NCBI GenBank assembly: GCA_965200525.1
Contig: OZ241368.1
Span: forward strand, 7,006,001-7,070,000
DNA length: 64,000 nucleotides
Reading direction: 5' to 3'
Source of the DNA: JANNPJ01 sp965200525
Lineage (GTDB): Bacteria; Actinomycetota; Actinomycetes; Actinomycetales; Kineosporiaceae
Position 1 is the first letter of the stretch. Each line of letters opens with the position of its first letter. Position numbers and translations under genes: made by a program. The notes under the pieces were generated by a model that ran no database searches, was not told the DNA's origin, and saw only the letters and a program-made list of their open reading frames with translations. This document shows positions 16,858 to 23,689 of the stretch, piece by piece.

Positions 16858-17472
16858 ATGGAGCCGCACCCGGTGACAGAGATAGAAGCGATGCAGCGGT
16901 TCACCGCGCTGTACGACAGCCACCATCGGCAGGTGTTCGGCTACGCGGTGAGCCGGGCCGGCCGCCAGGCCGCCGACGAGATCGTCAGCGACACCTTCCT
17001 GGTGGCCTGGCGGCGGTTCGCCGACCTGCCCGATCCGGCCCTGCCCTGGCTGCTGGGCGTGTCCCGCAACCTGATCCGCGAGCAGTTCCGCCAGTCCGCC
17101 CGCCAGGAGTCGCTGGCGGCCGAATTGCGGGCCTGGAGTACGCAGCAGCCGGACGGCGCCGATCCGGCCGACGTGGTCGGTGATCGTGACCTCGTCCTCA
17201 CGGCGCTGGCCGGTCTCGCCGCCGACGACCGCGAACTGCTCACCCTGGTCGCCTGGCACGGGCTCAGCTCCCGCGAGGCGGCGAGCGTGATCGGCTGCTC
17301 GCCGGCCACCTACTTCGTCCGGTTGCACCGGGCCCGGCGCCGGCTCGAACAGGCGCTGGAATCGCTCAGCCACAGCGCCCCGCCGAGGCCGCCAAGCCCG
17401 CCGGGCCCGCCGCCGGCCGCCCCCCTGGCCTCCTCCCTGACCCGTATCGCACGAACGGACACCTCCCGATGA
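16858..17472 (+). CDS. ECF-type RNA polymerase sigma factor
   Basis: This 204-residue protein has region 2 (FTALYDSHHRQVFGYAVSRA, then ADEIVSDTFLVAWRRF) and region 4 (DRELLTLVAWHGLSSREAA, then CSPATYFVRLHRARRRLEQAL), the layout of group 4 sigma factors. The ATG at 16858 is one choice; a GTG at 16873 is another, and the frame is open further upstream. A Pro-rich tail of about 40 residues follows region 4. The stop overlaps the next start (ATGA), so it is coupled to the CU044_5270-type gene. Such pairs are common in actinobacteria; the partner may act as a membrane-bound regulator of the sigma factor. Confidence 0.88.
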   Translation: MEPHPVTEIEAMQRFTALYDSHHRQVFGYAVSRAGRQAADEIVSDTFLVAWRRFADLPDPALPWLLGVSRNLIREQFRQSARQESLAAELRAWSTQQPDGADPADVVGDRDLVLTALAGLAADDRELLTLVAWHGLSSREAASVIGCSPATYFVRLHRARRRLEQALESLSHSAPPRPPSPPGPPPAAPLASSLTRIARTDTSR

Positions 17473-18710
17473 ACTCTCAGCCCGACGTCATGGCCCGGCT
17501 CGAAGCCGCTCGCCCGGCCCACCTCGACCCCGCCCTCGATCCGCACCGTCGCCGGCACGACCTGGCCCGGGCCCTGGGCGAGCCCCGGTCGCTCGCCGCC
17601 GCCCGCACCCGCCGGCCGGTGGGCCGACCGGCCGGGATCGCCTTCGGTCTGACCGCCGCCGCCGCCGTGGCCGCGATCGCCGTGGTCACCGCCACCGGTT
17701 CCGGCACCCCGCAGAACCCGCTGTCGCTCCCCGTGGCCGACGGTGCGAAGGCCGAGCCGACCACGCTGACCGCCTCGCAGGTGCTGCTGCTGGCCGCCGA
17801 TCATGTGCGGACCGCCGCGACCACCGGTCGCTACTGGCGCACCACCACCGACCTGTACAGCCTGGAGCTTGCCGGCCCGGCGAAGGACCCGTATGTGGTC
17901 CGCTCCGGCGACCGCGAGCAGGACTGGGTGGGCGGCTCGGCGTCCCACCCCGGCGTGGGCGGCAGCAAGGGGCTCGGCCGCACCCCGGCCACCGCGGCCG
18001 ACCGGGCCGCCTGGAAGCGGGACGGTTCGCCCACGACGCTGGCCGTGCACGGCCCCTGGGTCACCCCCACAACCAAGGTCGGCCCGGGCAAGGACGTTCC
18101 GGACAGCATCGCCCAGCTCTCGGCGAAACCCACGCCGTGGACCGTGAGCCGGTTCAACCCCGACAGCAAGCCGTTCTTCGTCGGCCACGACCTGACCATG
18201 AAGGACGTGCGGGCCCTGCCGTCCGACCCGGCGGCCCTGCGCGCGTTCCTGCTCACCGACTACCAGCGCAACATCGACGCCCAGCAGGACGACGACGTCA
18301 AGCGGGGGCCGGCCTGGACCACGGACACCTTCCTGTTCAGCATGGCCACGGACCTGCTCACCCTGCCGGTGGACCCGGCCGTGCGGGCCTCGGCCTACCG
18401 GATCATGGCCGGCCTGGACGGCGTCAAGAGCCTGGGATCAGTGCAGGACGTCGCCGGGCGGACCGGCAGCGCCGTCGCCGTGCAGCGCCACGACAGCCTC
18501 GGGACCTACGAGTTCCGGCTGATCATCGACCCGAGCAGCGGACTGCTGCTGGCCGACGAGACCCGCTTCCTGAAGACCGAGGGGACGGCGCTGAACTGGT
18601 TGCGGCCCGGCGACGTCTACGCCGCCGACGTGGTCCGGCAGATCGGCTGGACCAACGCCAAGCCGCCGGCGGTCACGCCGTACGTGCCGTCCGGCCACGG
18701 CGTGGGCTGA
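17469..18710 (+). CDS. CU044_5270-type membrane protein, possible anti-sigma partner
   Basis: A 413-residue protein whose first 45 residues are soluble and charged, followed by one membrane segment at about 54-78 (GIAFGLTAAAAVAAIAVVTA). The remaining 330 residues should lie outside: they include LLLAADHVRTAATTGRYWRTTT and a long beta-rich region with GTYEFRLIIDPSSGLLLADETRF, the pattern of CU044_5270 proteins. These are often encoded right after ECF sigma genes. It starts inside the stop of the sigma gene. A role as anti-sigma factor is inferred from gene order and topology; no zinc HxxxCxxC motif is present. Confidence 0.75.
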   Translation: MNSQPDVMARLEAARPAHLDPALDPHRRRHDLARALGEPRSLAAARTRRPVGRPAGIAFGLTAAAAVAAIAVVTATGSGTPQNPLSLPVADGAKAEPTTLTASQVLLLAADHVRTAATTGRYWRTTTDLYSLELAGPAKDPYVVRSGDREQDWVGGSASHPGVGGSKGLGRTPATAADRAAWKRDGSPTTLAVHGPWVTPTTKVGPGKDVPDSIAQLSAKPTPWTVSRFNPDSKPFFVGHDLTMKDVRALPSDPAALRAFLLTDYQRNIDAQQDDDVKRGPAWTTDTFLFSMATDLLTLPVDPAVRASAYRIMAGLDGVKSLGSVQDVAGRTGSAVAVQRHDSLGTYEFRLIIDPSSGLLLADETRFLKTEGTALNWLRPGDVYAADVVRQIGWTNAKPPAVTPYVPSGHGVG

Positions 18711-18735
18711 CCCGACCTGACCCGAGCCGGCGCAC

Positions 18736-18775
18736 CGGCCGGCTGACGTCCCGGAGGGGAGACGTCAGCCGGCCG
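18736..18775. terminator. Strong bidirectional terminator-type hairpin
   Basis: Perfect 15-bp arms, CGGCCGGCTGACGTC (18736-18750) and GACGTCAGCCGGCCG (18761-18775), are separated by a 10-base loop. The hairpin sits between two convergent genes and overlaps the last codons of the minus-strand methyltransferase. There is no T-run, as is usual for high-GC genomes. It most likely ends both transcripts. Confidence 0.75.
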
Positions 18776-20096
18776 CCTTGGTTCCGGTGACGCCCACGTT
18801 GTAGAAGATCGACTCGGGCAGGGCCCGGGACAGCACCCGATCCACCGCCGACAACCGCTGCCAGGACCGATAGGCGAACATCGCCCAGCCGAAGCCGAGC
18901 GCCTCCGGGTTGACGGCCGCCTCGAAGGTCCGAACCGGCCAGCCCAGGAACGCGGCGAGCAGTTCTTCGGTCTGGGTGTGCACCTGCTGGGCGCCGGCCC
19001 GCTCGGCCGTCGCCCGCAACTCCTCCGGCACGAAGGTGTGCAGGTCGACGACCGCCTCCAGGGCGGCGGCCCGGGACGAGGCATCGAGCTCGTCCTGGCT
19101 GCGGGCCCACTTGTCCCGAAACCGGGGCCGCTGGGTGACGGCGGTCGTCACTTTCCAGGTGGCCCGGCCGAGCCGCCGGGCGTACCAGTCACCGGTCCGG
19201 GTCGGCTCGCCCGCGATCACGAACCGCCCGCCGGGGCGCAGGACCCGCAGCACCTCGCGCAGGGCGGCCTCGACGTCCGGGATGTGATGGATGACGGCGT
19301 GCCCGATCACCAGGTCGAACGAGCCGTCCTCGTACGGCAGCGACTCGGCCCCGGCCACGGTTCCGGTCACCTCGAAGCCGAGACCGGCCGCATTGCGCTT
19401 GGCACTCTCGACCATGCCGGCCGAGACGTCGCTGACGTGCACCTCGTCGAGCACGCCGGCCTGGCGCAGGTTAAGCGAGAAGAAGCCGGTACCGGCGCCG
19501 ATCTCCAGAGCCTTCGGGTAGGGCCAGCTCTCGGCCTGCAACACCTCCGGGCCGACCAGGGCGCTGAACCGATCGCGGGCGTAGGCGATGCAGCGGTCGT
19601 CGAACGAGATCGACCACTTCTCGTCGTAGGTACCCGCCTCCCAGTCGTGGTAGAGCACCTGGGCCAGGCGATTGTCCTTCCAAGCCCGCTCCACGTCGGC
19701 CGCGGACGCCGGGCCGGCGGGCACGGGCTTCTCCACGACCGGCTCGCTCTCAACCGGCTTCTCCACGACCGGTTCGGGCGCGACCGGTTCGGGCGCGACC
19801 GGTTCGGGCGCGACCGGTTCGGGCGCGACCGGTTCGGGCGCGACCGGTTCGGCTTTTGCCTTGGCCAGGCCGGGCATTTGGATGGCCACCGTGGGTGGCG
19901 CGTCGCTGGCCGCCTTGGCCGAGGCGGCCGACTTCTTCACCGCGGCCTTCTTCACCGCCGCCTTCTTGGTCGGCGCCGACTTGGTCGGCGCTGATTTGAC
20001 GGGTCGCCGCCGGGGCGGGCTCGGCCTGGGCGGCGTCGCCTTCTTGGCCGCCGGCGAATCGCTCGGCGCCGGCGACGGGTTCACGTTCTCGTCCAT
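18765..20096 (-). CDS. Class I SAM methyltransferase with a Lys/Ala/Pro-rich N-terminal tail
   Basis: The 443-residue protein starts at ATG 20096, which overlaps the upstream stop by one base. Residues 1-135 are low-complexity: Lys-Ala-rich H1-like repeats (KSAPTKSAPTKKAAVKKAAVKK), then five tandem VAPEP units and PVVEKPV repeats. Residues about 150-420 are a Rossmann methyltransferase: ALEIGAGTGFFSLNL (motif I), VHVSDVSAGMVESAKRN (motif II area), and SFDLVIGHAVIHHIPDVEAALREVLRVLRPGG, typical of the Methyltransf_11 group. Substrate unknown. The N-terminal tail may bind nucleic acid or cell polymers, which is unusual for this enzyme class. It is coupled to the enoyl-CoA hydratase gene. Confidence 0.85.
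   Translation of the reverse strand: MDENVNPSPAPSDSPAAKKATPPRPSPPRRRPVKSAPTKSAPTKKAAVKKAAVKKSAASAKAASDAPPTVAIQMPGLAKAKAEPVAPEPVAPEPVAPEPVAPEPVAPEPVVEKPVESEPVVEKPVPAGPASAADVERAWKDNRLAQVLYHDWEAGTYDEKWSISFDDRCIAYARDRFSALVGPEVLQAESWPYPKALEIGAGTGFFSLNLRQAGVLDEVHVSDVSAGMVESAKRNAAGLGFEVTGTVAGAESLPYEDGSFDLVIGHAVIHHIPDVEAALREVLRVLRPGGRFVIAGEPTRTGDWYARRLGRATWKVTTAVTQRPRFRDKWARSQDELDASSRAAALEAVVDLHTFVPEELRATAERAGAQQVHTQTEELLAAFLGWPVRTFEAAVNPEALGFGWAMFAYRSWQRLSAVDRVLSRALPESIFYNVGVTGTKAAG
19771..19845. repeat. Five perfect 15-bp tandem repeats
   Basis: The unit GGTTCGGGCGCGACC occurs five times in a row with no mismatch, inside the methyltransferase gene, where each copy encodes VAPEP (on the minus strand). 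The perfect identity suggests recent expansion by slippage, so copy number may vary between strains. Confidence 0.9.
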
Positions 20097-20875
20097 CAAC
20101 GTCCCTCGAACTGGGCCTTACCCGGCCCGTTTTCCACGAATGAGGCCATCCCGAGCTCGCGGTCCCGGGTGGCGAAGAGACCGGCGAACAGCATCCGCTC
20201 GATCTCCAGGCCAGTGTTCAGGTCGGTCTCGAGGCCCCGGTCGATCGCCTCCTTGGCCGCCCGCAAGGCGTAGGCCGGGCCGCCGACGTACCGCTCCACC
20301 CGGCGCCGGGCAGCGGTGTAGACGTCGTCCGCCGGCACCACCTCGTCGGCCAGGCCGATGGCCAGGGCCTCGCCGCTGTCGACGAACCGCCCGGTGTAGA
20401 TCAGATCCTTGGCCCGGGCCGACCCGATCAACCGGGCCAGCCGCTGGGTGCCGCCGGCCCCGGGGATCAGGCCGAGCAGGACCTCGGGTTGGCCCAGCTT
20501 GGCGTTCTCCCCGATCACCCGAAAGTCGCAGCACAGCGCCAGCTCACAGCCACCACCGAGGGCGTAACCGGTGACCGCGGCCACCGTCGGCTTGGGAATC
20601 TGGGCCACCGCCGTCACCGCCCCCTGCAGGGCGGCGGACCGGTCGACCATGTCGGTGTACGACATGGCCCGCATCTGCTTGATGTCGACCCCGGCGGCGA
20701 ACACCTTGGGGCCGCCGTAAACGATCACCGCGCCGACGTCCCGGCGCTCGCTCGCCTCGAGCGCGGCATCTCGGATCGCGTCCTGCATCTCCAGGTCGAG
20801 GGCGTTCATCGGCGGCCGGCTCAGCACGATCGTGCCGATCCCGGCCTCCACCTCAAGGCGAACGGACTCGCTCAT
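20096..20875 (-). CDS. Enoyl-CoA hydratase/isomerase family protein
   Basis: A 259-residue crotonase-fold protein. The oxyanion-hole signature GGPKVFAAGVDIKQM and the second block GYALGGGCELALCCD lead to PEVLLGLIPGAGGTQRLARLIG, which has the two catalytic Glu positions of true hydratases (E in GGCE and E in QPE). Length and motif order are normal. It hydrates 2-enoyl-CoA in fatty-acid or related breakdown in the cytoplasm. The TGA overlaps the ATG of the methyltransferase gene, so the pair is co-translated. The protein is typical of actinobacterial EchA-type enzymes; the exact chain-length preference cannot be told. Confidence 0.92.
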   Translation of the reverse strand: MSESVRLEVEAGIGTIVLSRPPMNALDLEMQDAIRDAALEASERRDVGAVIVYGGPKVFAAGVDIKQMRAMSYTDMVDRSAALQGAVTAVAQIPKPTVAAVTGYALGGGCELALCCDFRVIGENAKLGQPEVLLGLIPGAGGTQRLARLIGSARAKDLIYTGRFVDSGEALAIGLADEVVPADDVYTAARRRVERYVGGPAYALRAAKEAIDRGLETDLNTGLEIERMLFAGLFATRDRELGMASFVENGPGKAQFEGR

Positions 20876-20926
20876 GTCAGCACCGCCTTCTCGTCGACCG
20901 TGTGCCGGAGCCTACCGACCGCCGGT

Positions 20927-21382
20927 TCAGACCTCGCCGTCACCCTCAAGGAGCTGGGTCACAGTCTGGTGCCAGGTACGGACGGTTCCGAGCACGGCCT
21001 CCAGGGTCGCCCCGAGCAACGGGCGCACCTCCATGCCGTCACCGACGATGAGGTCGACCGCGACCACCAGCCGGTCGCCGTGCACGGTGACCTTGACCAG
21101 GTTGACGGCACTGGTGACGGCGTTGGACACCCGCAGCCGGGTGAGCTCGTCGCCGGCCATGTCGTCATCAAGCATCCACTGGCCGAACACCCGCATCATC
21201 GGCGGATGGGTGTTCGGGAAGCTGACGAACAGCATCTGCTCCTGGATCACGACCGCGACGTCGCCGTCCTCGTCGATGTTCGGCTCGTAGCCCTCGTCGA
21301 TCAGGGCATCGAGCACCCGGCCGCGCAGCGGGTGCTCGTCCGGCGGCGGCGGGAAGAACGGGATCGAGGTGGGATCGGTCAT
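20927..21382 (-). CDS. YbjN-domain (type III secretion chaperone-like) protein
   Basis: This 151-residue acidic protein has the YbjN pattern: a Pro-rich start, RGRVLDALIDEGYEPNIDEDGDVAVVIQEQMLFVSF, then a helix with NAVTSAVNLVKVTVHGDRLVVAVDLIVGD and a final helix of about 35 residues. The alternating helix-strand layout resembles the CesT/T3SC chaperone fold. In actinobacteria such genes are common and mostly uncharacterised. It lies 51 bp upstream of the enoyl-CoA hydratase gene on the same strand, so it may start that operon. Confidence 0.75.
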   Translation of the reverse strand: MTDPTSIPFFPPPPDEHPLRGRVLDALIDEGYEPNIDEDGDVAVVIQEQMLFVSFPNTHPPMMRVFGQWMLDDDMAGDELTRLRVSNAVTSAVNLVKVTVHGDRLVVAVDLIVGDGMEVRPLLGATLEAVLGTVRTWHQTVTQLLEGDGEV

Positions 21383-21465
21383 CGGCCAACCGTAGCCCGG
21401 TTGCGCCGTCCCGCCTCTTTCGCCCGCTGCTCGACCCGTGATTCACCCGTGATCAATCCGCCGCG

Positions 21466-23655
21466 ATGAGGCACACTGCCTCAATGCCCCCGCCGTCACA
21501 GCCGCATCCGCTCGGCGTCCATCCCCGCGACGGCGGGGTCGACGTCGCCGTGCTGGCCGCCCACGCCGAGCGGGTCGAGTTCTGCCTGCTGGATCCGGCC
21601 GGCGACGGCGGCTGGGCCGAGCGCCGGGTCGACCTGCCGCACCGCACTCACGGGGTCTGGCACGGCTTCGTCCCGGCGGTGGCGCTGGGCCAGCACTACG
21701 GGCTGCGGGTGCACGGCGAGTGGAACCCGCGCCGGGGCTTCCGGCACAACCCGGCCAAACTCCTGCTCGACCCGTACGCCCGAGCGGTGGTGCCGCCGGC
21801 CACGCTGCGACCGGAGGTGTTCGGTCACCCGGTGAACGATCACCTGCAGGGCAACACCCGCCACCCGGACCGGCGCGACTCGGCGCCGTACGCCGCGCAC
21901 GGGGTGGTGGTCGCCTCCCGGCCCCGCTCCCCCGACGGCGACACCTCCACCCGCCCGCAGACGCCCTGGTCGCAGACGGTGATCTACGAGGCCCACGTAC
22001 GCGGGCTGACCCGGCGCCTGCCCGGGCTGCCGGCCCACCTGCGCGGCACCTACGCCGGGCTGGCCCATCCGGCCACGATCGAGTACCTGACCGGGCTCGG
22101 CGTCACCGCGGTCGAACTGCTGCCGGTTCACACCTCGATCCCCGAGACCCACCTGGTCCGCCGGGGCCTGTCCAACTACTGGGGTTACAGCACGCTCGGA
22201 TTCTTCGCCCCGCACCTGCCCTACGCGGCCGCCACCAACGCCGCCGGGGCGGTGACCGAGTTCCGCGAGATGGTGGCCGGGCTGCACGCGGCCGGTCTCG
22301 AGGTGCTGCTGGACGTCGTCTACAACCACACCTGCGAGAGCGGGGTGACCGGGCCGACTCTGTCATTCCGGGGCCTGGACGCCGCCACCTACTACCGGCT
22401 CGACGGCGACGGGCGCGACATCGACTTCACCGGCTGCGGCAACAGTCTGGACGCCACCCAGGCCCGGGTGGTGCAACTGGTGCTCGACTCGCTGCGCTAC
22501 TGGGTGCAGGCGATGGACGTCGACGGGTTTCGGTTCGACCTGGCCCCAACCCTGGCCCGCGGTCGCAACGAGTACCACCCCGACCACCCGATGCTGGTGG
22601 CGATGCGGACCGATCCGGTGCTGGCCGGGGTCAAGCTGATCGCCGAGCCCTGGGACGTCGGCCCCGACGGCTGGCGGACCGGGCAGTTCCCGCCGCCGTT
22701 CGCCGAGTGGAACGATCGCTTCCGGGACGACGTGCGCGACTTCTGGCTGAGCGGTTCGGCCCGGGTGACCGCGGGCGAGACCGCGGGCGGCCTGCGCGAC
22801 CTGGGCACCCGGATCGCCGGCTCGGAGGACACCTTCGCCGGCGAGCGCGGGCCGATCGCCTCGATCAACTTCATCACCGCCCACGACGGCTTCACCCTGG
22901 CCGACGCCGGGGCCTACAACAGCAAACACAACCTGGCCAACGGCGAGGACAACCGGGACGGCACCGACAACAACCGCAGCTGGAACCACGGTTTCGAGGG
23001 GCCGACCGAGGACGAGTCGGTGAACACGGGCCGGCAGCGCTCGATCCGCAACCTGCTGGGCACGCTGCTGTTCTCGGCCGGGGTGCCGATGCTGGTGGCC
23101 GGCGACGAGTTCGGCCGGACCCAGCAGGGCAACAACAACCCGTACAGCCAGGACAACGACGTCTCCTGGGTGGACTGGGCCCTGCAGCCCTGGCAGGAGG
23201 ACCTGCTGGCGACCACCCGCTACCTGATCACGCTGCGCCGCCAGTTCGCGGCCGTGCGGCCGGACCACTTCTTCACCGGGCTGCCGCCGGCCGGGCACCC
23301 CGAAGCGCTCAAGGACCTGGCCTGGTTCGGCCCGGACGGTCAGGAGATGACGTGGCAGCGCTGGGAGGACAGCGGCCTGCGGACCCTTCAGGTGCTGTTC
23401 GCCGACCCGACTCCCCCGGCCCCGGGCGCACCGCCCGAGTCGGCCGGCTCGCGGACGGACTCGCTGCTGATGGTGATCGCCGGTGCGGCCCACCCGGGCG
23501 AGGTGCTCCTGCCCAAGGCCCCACCGGTCACCGGTTACGAGTTGCTCTGGGACAGCAGCACCCCACTCCCGCCGGCTGCCCGCTCCCGCCCCAGCACCCC
23601 CGGTTCCCGGGTCAAGGTCGCCCCCGACTCCCTGCGCCTCTACCGCGCCACCTGA
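21466..23655 (+). CDS. glgX: Glycogen debranching enzyme GlgX
   Basis: A 729-residue GH13 protein with an N-terminal CBM48-like domain (about 10-110) and a barrel from about 150. Signatures are VIYEAHVRGLTRRLPGLP, VVYNHTCESG, DVDGFRFDLAPTLARG (nucleophile Asp), LIAEPWDVGPDGW (acid Glu) and FITAHDGFTLADAGAYNSKHN (His-Asp). The last, with NNRSWNHGFEG, is characteristic of GlgX/TreX debranching enzymes, which cut alpha-1,6 branches after phosphorylase action. Start 21466 is the longer choice; ATG 21484 is also possible and neither has a clear ribosome site. It converges on glgP, with 34 bp between the stops. Confidence 0.93.
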   Translation: MRHTASMPPPSQPHPLGVHPRDGGVDVAVLAAHAERVEFCLLDPAGDGGWAERRVDLPHRTHGVWHGFVPAVALGQHYGLRVHGEWNPRRGFRHNPAKLLLDPYARAVVPPATLRPEVFGHPVNDHLQGNTRHPDRRDSAPYAAHGVVVASRPRSPDGDTSTRPQTPWSQTVIYEAHVRGLTRRLPGLPAHLRGTYAGLAHPATIEYLTGLGVTAVELLPVHTSIPETHLVRRGLSNYWGYSTLGFFAPHLPYAAATNAAGAVTEFREMVAGLHAAGLEVLLDVVYNHTCESGVTGPTLSFRGLDAATYYRLDGDGRDIDFTGCGNSLDATQARVVQLVLDSLRYWVQAMDVDGFRFDLAPTLARGRNEYHPDHPMLVAMRTDPVLAGVKLIAEPWDVGPDGWRTGQFPPPFAEWNDRFRDDVRDFWLSGSARVTAGETAGGLRDLGTRIAGSEDTFAGERGPIASINFITAHDGFTLADAGAYNSKHNLANGEDNRDGTDNNRSWNHGFEGPTEDESVNTGRQRSIRNLLGTLLFSAGVPMLVAGDEFGRTQQGNNNPYSQDNDVSWVDWALQPWQEDLLATTRYLITLRRQFAAVRPDHFFTGLPPAGHPEALKDLAWFGPDGQEMTWQRWEDSGLRTLQVLFADPTPPAPGAPPESAGSRTDSLLMVIAGAAHPGEVLLPKAPPVTGYELLWDSSTPLPPAARSRPSTPGSRVKVAPDSLRLYRAT

Positions 23656-23689
23656 CCGCGCCCGGACTTCGGCGGAACGGGCGAGCGGG
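23656..23689. terminator. Possible shared hairpin between convergent glgX and glgP
   Basis: The 34-bp gap and the flanking stop codons form an imperfect inverted repeat, with TGACC..CCCG on the left and CGGG..GGGTCA on the right. It could end both transcripts, but the pairing is interrupted, so this is only a weak candidate. Confidence 0.3.

Noticed and set aside
19771..19845. Five 15-bp repeats as a CRISPR array
   Set aside because: The repeats are directly adjacent without spacers and are in frame in a coding gene.
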